A stretch of DNA of 18,645 nt from Baffinella frigidus (Eukaryota; Cryptophyceae; Cryptomonadales; Baffinellaceae), in NCBI GenBank assembly GCA_026770585.1, contig MU646517.1:397841-416485 (forward strand), read 5' to 3'. Below are positions 7,738-15,960 of this stretch, in pieces. The notes beneath the pieces were generated by a model. It saw only the letters and a list, made by a program, of their open reading frames with translations, had not been told where the DNA came from and ran no database searches. Each line of letters begins with the position of its first letter. The stretch's first letter is position 1. A program made the translations under genes and the position numbers.

Positions 7738-7972
7738 GTATCCCCTCTTCACGAGCCTCTGCACTGGAGAGCTAAACGCGATCCGAAAGCAAAAATGCTT
7801 TTCCTGCAGTCCTTTCTACGGAAGGGCGTGTCGTTGGCGTATGTTGGGAGAAATTAAAACCTCAAGGACCTAAAGGATCCAAAAGCAAAAATGCTTTTCC
7901 TGCAGTCCTTTCTACGGAAGGGCGTGTCGTTGGCGTATGTTGGGAGAAATTAAAACCTCAAGGACCTAAAGG
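7738..7972 (+). repeat. Segment with two tandem 96-bp subfamily-B copies (7780-7875, 7876-7972)
   Basis: The segment opens with ATCCCCTCTTCACGAGCCTC and GCTAAACGCGATCCGAAAGC. It is followed by two units of GATCC-AAAGCAAAAATGCTTTT, CCTGCAG, TCCTTTCTACGGAAGGGCGT, GTATGTTGGGAG and CCTCAAGGACCTAAAGG at a 96-bp period. The opening and one unit recur at 8436-8575, so this is a segmental duplication. Confidence 0.9.
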
Positions 7973-8304
7973 GCTCCTCATCCCAAGCTCCTGGTTGGTA
8001 CCTGACGCTGCCCCCCAAGAGCTCCCCCATGCTTCCCCCAAACGGACCTCACCAAAGACGCTCAATGCACCCCCCCTCGCCTCCTGTTCGCCAGCCATCC
8101 CTAACAACCCCCCTACCCGGGAAACACGAACTGCAATAATCCCCCCTCAAGCCTTCCCCGACAGGCTCCTAACGACTCGAACCCCCCCCCCAACCACACT
8201 CCGGACCTCCGCAGGACCTGATGCTATAGGCGTAATGCCTTTTTTTGGTTTGTGTTGGTGCTTGAAAACGGGAGGAAAGGGGCTCGGCCGGGCCTATGTT
8301 GGTC
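7973..8304. other. No supported gene; C-rich low-complexity sequence
   Basis: A proline-rich open frame (7995-8330) has no recognisable domain or repeat-independent coding signature. Long C runs are present near 8100-8200. Confidence 0.5.
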
Positions 8305-8410
8305 GGGTCGAGGAGCTCATCCGTACATGACTCCCAACTCCTCAAGAGTGAGGTGGGTTGTGGCCATCGATGTGGGTGTAACTAAAAGCACCAAAGCACC
8401 AAAGCACCAA
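8305..8410 (+). repeat. About 100-bp direct repeat, copy 1 (copy 2 at 8695-8793)
   Basis: The copies share GGGTCGARGAGCTCATCCGTA, CTCAAGAGTGAGGYGGGT, TGGCC, TCGATGTG and a final AAAGCACCAAAGCACC. Copy 1 has an extra CACCAAAG unit. Copy 2 is followed directly by a subfamily-B repeat at 8791-8849, and copy 1 by the B-containing segment at 8436-8575, so the order is conserved. Confidence 0.85.
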
Positions 8411-8435
8411 AGGGAAAGTCAACTTTGTCTGCAGG

Positions 8436-8575
8436 GTATCCCCTCTTCACGAGCCTCTGCACTGAAAAGCTAAACGCGATCCGAAAGCAAAAATGCTTTC
8501 TCTGCAGATCCCTTCTACGGAACGGCGTGTCGTTGGCATATGTTGGGTGCATTTAAAACTTCAAGAACCTAATGG
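8436..8575 (+). repeat. Second copy of the 7738-7875 segment, including subfamily B
   Basis: It carries ATCCCCTCTTCACGAGCCTC, GCTAAACGCGATCCGAAAGC, AAAAATGCTTT, CTGCAG, CTTCTACGGAA and ATGTTGGG, ending AAGAACCTAATGG. It is more diverged at the 3' end than the two tandem units at 7780-7972. Confidence 0.88.
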
Positions 8576-8642
8576 TCTTGTCTTACGAAAAGTGAAAAGG
8601 GCCCCTTTTCTCCCCCCTCCCAGTCGAGCCAACACCCCCCCC

Positions 8643-8694
8643 ACCCATCCGGGCCCGGATGGGTTGGGCCCCACCCATCCGGGCCCGGATGGGT
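8643..8694. repeat. Two tandem copies of a perfect 22-bp palindrome (30-bp period)
   Basis: ACCCATCCGG-GCCCGGATGGGT is its own reverse complement and occurs at 8643-8664 and 8673-8694, separated by TGGGCCCC. It could form a cruciform or be a dimeric binding site. No function is known to me. Confidence 0.9.
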
Positions 8695-8790
8695 TGGGTC
8701 GAAGAGCTCATCCGTAGATTGTGTCCGTTCTCTCAAGAGTGAGGCGGGTGTGGCCTTCGATGTGAGTGTAATACAAAGCACCAAAGCACC

Positions 8791-8849
8791 ACGGAAAGGC
8801 GTGTCGTTGGGCTATGTTGGGAGAAATCAAAACCTAAAGGACCTAGAGG
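8791..8849 (+). repeat. Dispersed family, subfamily B, copy next to a telomere-like array
   Basis: It contains ACGGAAAGGCGTGTCGTTGG, CTATGTTGGGAGAAAT and CCTAAAGGACCTAGAGG. It ends about 35 bases before the first telomere-like heptamers. Confidence 0.85.
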
Positions 8850-8884
8850 ATGTCAACTTTGAGACCTTGGGAGTCCTTCAACCG

Positions 8885-9512
8885 CACCCTACACCCTAAA
8901 CCCTGAACACTAAATCCTAAACCCCAAACCCTGAACACTAAATCCTAAACCCCAAACCCTGAACACTAAATCCTAAACCCTGAACCCTAAACCCTAAACC
9001 CTACACCCTAAACCCTGAACACTAAACCCTAACCCCCAAACCGTGAACACTAAATCCTGAACCCTAAACGCTAAACCCTAAACCCTAAACACTGAACCCT
9101 AAACCCTAAACCCTAAACCCTAAACACTGAACACTGCACCCTAAACGATAAATAAGTGTCAAGAAGCACTGAAACTAAAACCCTGAACCATAAACCATAA
9201 ACCATTAACCATAAACTCTGGCTCCTAGACCCTAAATCCGATACCCTAAACCCTAAACCCTAAACCCTAAACCCTTCACCCTCAACCCTACATCCGAACC
9301 CCCAAAACCCAGAACCTGAGCCCCAACACCAAGCACCAAAACCCTCAACCCTAAATCCTGAACCCTGAAACTTAGAAACCACAAACCCAAAACCCTAGAC
9401 CCCAAACCCTCAACCAAAGCATTAACCCCTAAACCCTAAACCCTAAACCCTAAACCCTAAACCCTAAACCCTAAACCCTAAACCCAAAACCCTGAACCCT
9501 AAACCCTAAAAA
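8885..9512. repeat. Degenerate telomere-like array, C-rich on plus
   Basis: Mostly CCCTAAA with CCCTGAA, CCCCAAA and CACTAAA variants. The cleanest run of about eight CCCTAAA units lies near 9426-9485. The C-rich strand is on plus, opposite to the array in intron 2. Confidence 0.97.
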
Positions 9513-9725
9513 GTCAATTTCTCGGATTTAAGGGGCAAAGTGGATCAAAAGTCTCTGAGAGAAAGTGGATCGAAAGTCCCTGATTCGGACTCTACTAGAG
9601 CCCTTGCTTTTTACAATTGCTCCGCGTAAAATCTAGTGTGGATACTCAAGTGACCTTTGGGAAAGTCAACTTTGGCCTTTGTCAACTTCAGGACATTGGA
9701 GTCCTTCAACTTTTTGAAGTTGCCG
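9513..9725. other. Unique spacer between two telomere-like arrays
   Basis: It contains a short tandem duplication (AAAGTGGATCAAAAGTC / AAAGTGGATCGAAAGTC) near 9538-9579 and, at its right end, the same entry sequence into the array as at 8851-8890. No gene was seen. Confidence 0.6.
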
Positions 9726-10845
9726 CACCCTAAACACTAAACACTCAACCCTGAATCCCAAACCCAAAACCGTCAACCCTCAACCCTCGACTCTCAACCC
9801 TAGAACCTAGGCCTGAAACCCTCAACCCCAAACCCTACACCATACAACTTAAACCCTAAACCCTAAAGCCCTAAGCCCTAACACTAAAAACCAAAACCCT
9901 CGATCCTACATCCTGAACCTTGAACCTTACAAAATTCAAACCCAAAACCCTGGATCCTAATCCCTAAACCCTGACCCCTAAACCCTAAACCCTAAACCCT
10001 AAACCCTAAACCTTAAACCCTGAATCCTAAACCCTACACCCTACACCCTAAATCCATGACCATAAAACTCCTAAACCCTACACCCTAAACCCTTAACCCT
10101 AAACCTGGAATCCTGAACACCAAACCCTAAACCATGGACCCTAAATCCTAGACCATAAACCCTGAACCCTGAACCCTAAACCCTAAACCCTGATCCTTAA
10201 ACTCTAACCCCTAAACTCTAAACCCTAAACCCCAAATCCTGAACCCTGAACCATAAACCCTGTACCCTAAACCCTAAACCCTAAACCCTGAGCATTAAAA
10301 ACCAAACCCTAAACCTTAAACATTGAATCCTATCCTAAACCCTGAAGCCTAAAGCCCAACCTCCCAACTCTAAACCCTAACTCTGAACCTGAATCCTAGA
10401 CCCTAGACCCTGCACCCTGAACCCTAAACCCTGAATCCTAAATGCCAAACCCTAAGCCTAAACCCTGAACCCTAAGCCCCGAGCCCTAAACCCTAAACCC
10501 TAAACCCTAAACCCTGAACCCTAAACCCTAAACCCTGAACCCCAAACTCTGAACCCTAACACCTAAACCCTAAGCCCTAAACCTTGAACCTTAAACCCAA
10601 AATCCTCACCCTAAACCCTAAACCTTGAACCCTAAGCCCTGAACCCTTAACCCTAAACCCTAAACCCCAAATCCTAGACCCTAAATCCTGGACCCTGAAC
10701 CCTGCACCAAAACCCTGAACCGTAAACCTTGAACCCTGAACCCTACACCCCAAACCCCAAACCCCAAACCCCAAACCCCAAACCTCAAACCCTCAACCCT
10801 AAACCCTAAACTCTAAACCCTAAACCCTACACCCTAAACACCGAG
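9726..10845. repeat. Degenerate telomere-like array, C-rich on plus, about 1.1 kb
   Basis: CCCTAAA, CCCTGAA, CCCTACA, CCCTAGA and CCCCAAA heptamers with frequent indels form the longest array in the window. A block of five CCCCAAA units lies near 10747-10781. Confidence 0.97.
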
Positions 10846-10924
10846 GAGGTGCTCTCGACACACCTTTCAACACAGCGGACTACAAAGGGATTCAAGGTAC
10901 CTTGCGCTGGCGAGCAAGATCTTC

Positions 10925-11004
10925 AAGGAAGCATGGCTTTTCTGCAGAACAAGTTCCAGTGTCCGCGTATGTTGGGAGCTCGAACAACCTAAAGGACCTA
11001 AAGG
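10925..11004 (+). repeat. Dispersed family, subfamily A, copy
   Basis: It reads AAGGAAGCATGGCTTTTCTG, CAGAACAAGTTCCAGTGTCC, GTATGTTGGGAGCTCGAAC and CCTAAAGGACCTAAAGG. It lies about 80 bases after the end of the telomere-like array. Just upstream, 10868-10893 (ACAGCGGACTACAAAGGGAT) is shared in diverged form with 14974-14997. Confidence 0.88.
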
Positions 11005-11038
11005 AACCGCCTGCCATGCCGCGCACTTCCTGAGGCTA

Positions 11039-11085
11039 GGAACACAGTCCCGTGTAGGATGGTCGGAGGCATCACGTCCACTACA
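11039..11085 (+). repeat. Small dispersed repeat, copy 1 (copy 2 at 16157-16215)
   Basis: Both contain GGAACACAGT, CCGTGTAGGATGG and TCACGTCCACTACA. Copy 2 is longer by a perfect hairpin (GTGACTTA-GTCA-TAAGTCAC, 16186-16205). Confidence 0.8.
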
Positions 11086-11272
11086 CTGCCAGGGCGAAGT
11101 TTTTGTAGTAGTCAACTCACCACAAAATGTGTAGTAAAAAAGTACACGTAACGTGTACCTCGTTTCTTAAATTGACAGATTTGTGGGGGAGTTGACTTTT
11201 GCAAAATCTCCATGCTCGCAGTGCACTGGACGGAGACGCGTTCCTTTCCCAGGCATCACGCCCACTATTTTT

Positions 11273-11392
11273 GCCGCGATCCGCTGCACCGGGGGGGCTG
11301 AATGTGGTCCGAAAGGAAGCATGGCTTCTCTGCAGAACCAGTTCCGATGTCCGCCTATGTTGGGAGCTCGAAGAACCTAAAGGACCTCAAGG
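11273..11392 (+). repeat. Dispersed family, subfamily A, long copy
   Basis: This 120-bp copy begins GCCGCGATC, continues TGCACCGGGGGGGCTG, GGAAGCATGGCTTCTCTGCA and CCTATGTTGGGAGCTCGAAG, and ends CCTAAAGGACCTCAAGG. It is closely similar to the minus-strand copy at 18406-18524. A short frame is open in both, but nearly all differences between the copies change the amino acid, so it is unlikely to be a conserved protein. Confidence 0.9.
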
Positions 11393-11429
11393 CTAGACGG
11401 AGAAGCGTTCCTCCCGTGGGTCGACGCCC

Positions 11430-11600
11430 CGATCTCATCCGATCAAGTATTTAAATTAAATGCTCGGCGGAGTTCCCCATACAACGAAAATTACTACACA
11501 AGCGATAAAAGACTCGTGTCCAAAAGATCATGTGTAGTAATTTTCGTACATTCCGGGAACTCCCGAGCATTTGAATTAAATACCTGACCGGATGAGATCG
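11430..11600. mobile_element. Fold-back element, about 70-bp arms
   Basis: CGATCTCATCCG...ATTTAAATTAAATGCTCGG...GAAAATTACTACACA on the left is mirrored by TGTGTAGTAATTTTC...CCGAGCATTTGAATTAAAT...CGGATGAGATCG on the right, with scattered mismatches and a loop of about 30 bases. No coding capacity. Confidence 0.88.
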
Positions 11601-12024
11601 ATGCTGTGTTTCGACATGACCTAGCGAAAGGTGTAGAGTGCACATGACCTCTATCTAGGCTCTGACACGGTCTCGATGAGGGTGCATACATGACGGCTTT
11701 GTCGGTAGTAATAAAGGTCTCTCGGAGTGCTGGTACGATAGAGTACGCCGAAAAATGGGCGCATGGCTGCGCGCTTAATTATTGACGGGAGGTTGCTGGG
11801 CGTAAAGGTCACCACCCCACGTTCCAACCCCCCGAAACCTTTGCATCGGGGTTTGATGCTGCACGCAGGCGGAAGTTGTTTCTTGGCCCCAAGCAGTTTC
11901 AAGAAGGCGCCCGTGAGCCCGAACAATGCACACGATGGAACCCGAATCCCGGACCCCACACCGCTCGAGGCTGGAAGGGGAAGTATTTTAAACGTTGGGT
12001 TGTTGAAATTTGTACCAGGCACGT

Positions 12025-12188
12025 CGGGAGTCAAGTTCGAGAAGACCAAGCACTCCAAGAAGATCCTCTCGGTCACCAGCACCGCTCCCGCCAACGGCTT
12101 CGAGGAGGCCAGGGCGATCGCCGAGGCGGGGGGTCTCGACGGCTTCGTGTGGGACGGTGCGATAGTCACTCTCCGCAACCCGAACAAT
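12025..12188 (+). pseudogene. Exon-like coding island, possible gene fragment, function unknown
   Basis: Within a longer open frame (11763-12371) this part stands out. Codon third positions become strongly G/C, and the peptide has a well-mixed composition (SGVKFEKTKHSKKILSV..., then FEEARAIAEAGG and FVWDG). Outside these limits the frame reads like non-coding DNA. A possible acceptor (TTTGTACCAG) precedes it at about 12011-12020. It could be a real internal exon, a captured fragment or a decayed gene. I do not recognise the family, and no partner exons were identified nearby. The upstream part of the frame (11763-12020) has little coding character. Confidence 0.4.
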
Positions 12189-12387
12189 TTGCAGACCAAT
12201 GAAATCCTTCAGCAGTATTCGCCTGTGTCTGTGTCCCTGCCCCAGCTGCGTGCTTCCGTGCTGGCGTTACCAAACACAAGACACGGGGGGGGTTGGTTAC
12301 GTGTTTTTCGGATATTCGGGAGATACCTGACTCAACGCCCCTCTTGCAAAGACATTCCTTTTAAAAAATAGTGACATTTCTGGCCTG

Positions 12388-12511
12388 CTACAGGGGTACC
12401 TCACTCATAAGAAAGAACCCCCCCCCCCCAAACCACCGCAGGGCCCTAGGCATATCCCTACTGTAGGGTCCTAGGGGGGGCCGATTTCTTATGAGCGAGG
12501 TACCCCTGTAC
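12388..12511. mobile_element. MITE-like fold-back element, second complete copy
   Basis: It begins CTACAGGGGTACCTCACTCA, has a core with CCCTACTGTAGGGTCCTAGG, and ends TTTCTTATGAGCGAGGTACC followed by CCTGTA. The whole layout matches the copy at 531-655, with a long C-run difference in the left arm. No clear target-site duplication was seen. Confidence 0.85.
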
Positions 12512-13101
12512 AGCGCCGAAGCTCGCAGAGGAGGCGTGGGGGCTTCTCATTTGGGCAAGCGTATTGCCGACGGGTGAGACCGGGCCACCAGAAACGGGAC
12601 GAACGCTGGGTTGGAAACAGTTGACTTTTGTACTAAGAATCTCAGACGGGTTTCACTCGAAAGCGATCTGAGATCCTTGAAAGTGATCTGAATAGTCCCC
12701 TCGATTGTTCTAGACTATTCTAGAGCGCCGTAGAGTAATCGCGTAAGAAGGTTGGTCTGGATAAATTACCTGGGAAAACTGCCACGCAAGATTGTAGGTC
12801 TGACCTCCATCTATTCGAACCCCATAGGAAGTCCCTACGTCCCTAGGGATTTTCTACCGTAGGGCCCTACGGAAGGTTTACTTATAAACTTTCGCAATCG
12901 CCAAAATCGGCGATCGCTGCCAATCTGGCGCTCCCAATCTGATTACACGACCAGCATGACCACATGCTACGACCCCCTGCAAGTGGGTAGTTTGCAGTTT
13001 GGCAGTTTGACCAGTTTGACAACCAAAATGTTTTTTTTCACACGCGTAAAGGACCCTCCAAAACTTCTCGAAGTTTCGTCATCAGTCGCGAAGTGCTGAA
13101 C
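12512..13101. other. Intergenic sequence, possible promoter region for the downstream frame
   Basis: No gene was seen. It contains a palindromic cluster at about 12828-12873 (CCTAGGG, TACCGTAGGGCCCTACGG), a TATAAA word at 12893-12898 about 200 bases before the candidate start at 13102, and a small tandem motif CAGTTTG (three times, about 12994-13020). Confidence 0.4.
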
Positions 13102-13971
13102 ATGGAAGATGAGATGGCGGTGCGGCTGGATCCACTCAGCTATCCGGCCCCAATGGTCCTAAGTGTTGGTACTGCCGCGGGGGGCGGGGCGATGGTGTCC
13201 GGGACGGCAGAGGGGGTCGAGATGGTGGTCGATGTGAGCAGCACGACCACGCATGTGCGCAAGAAGCAGCGCGCGCGCCTCTTAACCGAGGGAGGACCTT
13301 TGGGGAAGTCTGGGGTGGCGATGCCCTCGGATGCGGCCAGCGAAGAAGCGGTTCTGTGCGTCACACGTCGGGTCCAAGCATCGCCGACAAGGCCTCGCGT
13401 GATCGAGCAGGCTGGACCAGCGTGGCGTCCTAACGTGTTCAACGAGGTCACCGATTCAGATTCGGATTCCGCGCACGGGCAAGACTGCCCCGATCTTACA
13501 CCCGAGCGCCCCGGATCACTTGCTGGCGACCCTGTGCCGTTCTCAACGCAGCCGTCCCAGGTGCCGTCGCGTGACCACGTCCCAATCCACGGGTCACCAG
13601 GCGAAACGGGGCCTCCGAGCAAGCAGGGGAGGAAGAGCGCGCGGACCCCACTCCCCTCTTCGCGTTTTTCTTCCGACTCGTGGGCCGCAAACACCCGGGA
13701 CCTCCGAGGGTGCATATCCGGTATCGGCGGCATATCCGATATCTTGCAGCGGCCCTCCGCTGCGAGGGGTCACGCCTCTTCCGGAAGGCACACGGCGAGA
13801 GAGGATCGGATGGCGGAGGCGGGCAGCGATCCACTTGGTATTCAGCTCCATGAGAACCAAGCACCGGACAGCCTGGAGCGCGGCCGAACGCCAGAGCCGA
13901 GCGAATCCAGGAATACACCATACTCCTGCACCAGCAAACCTTACACATACGCCCTCAACCCTAATCCCTGA
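13102..13971 (+). CDS. Hypothetical disordered protein, 3' end runs into telomere-like repeat
   Basis: This single open frame is about 289 residues from ATG 13102 (MEDEMAVRLD); an ATG at 13114 is a possible alternative. G/C is favoured at third codon positions over roughly the first 200 codons, which supports coding. The protein is rich in Ser, Pro, Gly and Arg and looks disordered. Visible features are a basic cluster VRKKQRAR (nuclear-localisation-like, about residue 53), an acidic run DSDSDS (about 119-124) and no enzymatic motif. The last residues (TYALNPNP) and the stop codon are supplied by the telomere-like array that begins near 13955, so the native 3' end is probably not seen. A missing downstream exon, as in the RING-TRAF gene, or truncation are both possible. 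Family not recognised. Confidence 0.45.
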   Translation: MEDEMAVRLDPLSYPAPMVLSVGTAAGGGAMVSGTAEGVEMVVDVSSTTTHVRKKQRARLLTEGGPLGKSGVAMPSDAASEEAVLCVTRRVQASPTRPRVIEQAGPAWRPNVFNEVTDSDSDSAHGQDCPDLTPERPGSLAGDPVPFSTQPSQVPSRDHVPIHGSPGETGPPSKQGRKSARTPLPSSRFSSDSWAANTRDLRGCISGIGGISDILQRPSAARGHASSGRHTAREDRMAEAGSDPLGIQLHENQAPDSLERGRTPEPSESRNTPYSCTSKPYTYALNPNP

Positions 13972-14622
13972 ACCCCAAAACTGCACCCTAAACCCTGAAA
14001 CCTGAACCCAGAAGCCTGCCCCCTGAACCCTAAACCCTCAAACCTGCACCCCGAACCCTGAACCCTGAACCCCGAACCCCGAACCCTGCACCCTGAAACC
14101 TGAAACCGAAACCCTGAACCCCAAACCCCAAACCCGATACCCTGCACCCTGCACCCTGCACCCTTCACCCTTCACCCTTCACCCTTCACCCTGACCTCCT
14201 GAACCCCAACCCCGAAACAGGATCTGGAACGCCCTGGCGCGATCCAACCCCCGAAAACCGAAACATCTGCCCCCTCTCGCGACGCCCCCTGCGGTTTTGC
14301 CCCTAAACCCTCAACCCTCAACCCTCAACCCTGCACCCCAAAACATAAACCTTAAACCGTAAACCATAAACCGTAAACCGTAAACCCTGAATCCTAAACC
14401 CCAAACCCTAAACCCTAAATACCAAATTCTAAACTGAACCCTAAAACCTAAAACCTAAAACCTAAAACCTAAAACCTAAAACCTAAACCCTCAACCCTAC
14501 ACCCTAAAACCTAAACCCTAAACCCGCAACCATAAAACCTCAACCCCAAATCCTAAACCCTAAACTTGAAACCCGAAACCCGAAACCCCAAACGAGAAAC
14601 CCTCAACCTCAACCCTAAACCA
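13955..14622. repeat. Degenerate telomere-like array, C-rich on plus, with variant sub-blocks
   Basis: It is made of CCCTGAA, CCCTAAA, CCCCGAA, CCCTGCA and CCATAAA units. Local homogeneous blocks include CCCTTCA (about 14161-14192) and AAAACCT (about 14444-14480). A non-repeat interruption, including GATCTGGAACGCCCTGGCGC, lies at about 14210-14305. Confidence 0.95.
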
Positions 14623-15230
14623 TCGGCACTCTCACTCTGTTCCGCCATCTCCTATTGTGCTAGTGCTTTCATCATTTGGCATCCCCCAATTTTTCCCGCG
14701 AAAAGAGACTTTTTTAAAATGTAGTTCTCAGCTGGAGGGTTCGTGGTGTGCAACGGCTCAAAAGGCTACGGGGTACGACTTTCCTGGATATCTGGGGGTG
14801 ACGTGACCAATTTCCGATACAAATTGAAGAACAGAGTCCAATTCCCTAGATATCCGGTGTAACGTGATCAACCATTGCTGACGTGTTTCCTGAAAAAAAT
14901 TCAATATTGAACTTTAGAGTGTTCCTCGTAGTGTACTGAGTGGGCCCCAATTTGGACACGGAATACTCCACCCCACACAGCGAGCTACAAAGGGATTTCC
15001 TGAATTACCCATAAATACTAATCAACAGGGCCCTGCAGTAGGCAGTACCGTAGGGACATAGGCGGGTTCCTTCGGAAATGGTAACTGAGTTTCAGTGGCT
15101 GAGCCCCGAAAATCTCTTTGTAGGCCGCTTTGTGACCAGGGCCCTGCGTGCTAAACTGTTAACGCAGAGACTAGATGTTTGGTTGCGTCTGGACGCGACA
15201 CCGCACGTGTGGATTTAGTCGCAGCACCAA
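14623..15230. other. No supported gene
   Basis: It contains an imperfect direct repeat (14779-14810 and 14841-14872, sharing ATATC, GTGACGTGACCAA-like and AACGTGATCAA-like blocks), a diverged copy of the ACAGCG..CTACAAAGGGATT motif at 14974-14997, and a palindrome-rich patch GGGCCCTGCAGTAGGC/ACCGTAGGG near 15028-15058. Confidence 0.5.
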
Positions 15231-15377
15231 ATATAATTAATCTCAGGAATGTCCTTCTAAACGAAGATTTGTACCAAGAACTTTTAGGGTTCTAAAATAT
15301 TCGTACTTTTAGGGCTTGAAAGTATCTGGATTTGTACCAATAATCGATTAGAAGGACAGTTCCGAGATTAATTATAT
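15231..15377. mobile_element. AT-rich fold-back element
   Basis: ATATAATTAATCTCAGGAAT and GTCCTTCTAA...GATTTGTACCAA on the left are mirrored by TTGTACCAATAATCGATTAG, GAAGGACAG and CGAGATTAATTATAT on the right, with several mismatches. The loop contains two TTTTAGGG-like words. Confidence 0.8.
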
Positions 15378-15727
15378 CATGGATCGCGATGAGATCGGAG
15401 GGAGAATTCTGATTGCATTTCGGAACATAGCAGATTCTGTGGCGGACGCCTTGCGTCCTGCGGCGAACTTAAGGCTTCCAACGCCGAATATAGGGGTGGA
15501 CATGCTATTTTAGACATAAAAACAAGGCTAAAACGAGTGTATTCACCCACAGATTCTGTTATGATCCGAAGATGAGATTTATTGGAAAAGTTCTCAGTTG
15601 TGCCGCGCCCATGCCGTCGCCAAGCTAACGGCCGGTGTCACAACAGGATCGGAGGCTGCGCAAGAAACGGGGCGTGATGATGGTGCGTTACGCATGGGGC
15701 TTCGGAATTCCCACCGCGGGGATCTTG
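15378..15727. other. No supported feature
   Basis: No gene, RNA or repeat was seen apart from a short recurring AGATTCTGT word (near 15431 and 15551). Confidence 0.45.
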
Positions 15728-15904
15728 GAAGCAGCGGAACAAGAAAAAGAAATGGACAAAGAAGAAGAGGGAAAAGAAGAAGAGAAGGAGGAGGAAGGAG
15801 ACGAAGAAGAAGAAGGAGGAGGAGAAGGAGGAGGAGGAGGAGGAGGAGAAGAAGAAGGAGGAGGAGGAGAAGGAGGAGGAGGAGGAGGAGGAGGAGAGGG
15901 GGAA

Positions 15905-15939
<35 letters not shown>

Positions 15940-15960
15940 AGAAGATGAAGAAGCGAGAAA
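15728..15960. repeat. Long GAA/GGA purine tract
   Basis: Only A and G occur on the plus strand from 15803 to 15945 (143 bases), with near-pure purine on both sides. GGA units in the middle are flanked by GAA units. All frames are open as poly-Glu/Gly, poly-Arg, poly-Ser/Pro or poly-Leu. These are by-products of the tract. Confidence 0.95.

Noticed and set aside
10577-10774. GFRVQG-type and similar repetitive peptides over telomere-like arrays (also 13941-14168, 17670-17864)
   Set aside because: They are translations of degenerate heptamers, not genes.
11183-11380. Small protein shared between the plus copy here and the minus copy at 18417-18608
   Set aside because: The peptides look alike (CTGGA, PKGSMA, LQN, FRCPPM), but of about nine differing codons only one is synonymous. 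That is not the pattern of a protein under selection, and the shared stop lies in the repeat's CCTAAAGG end.
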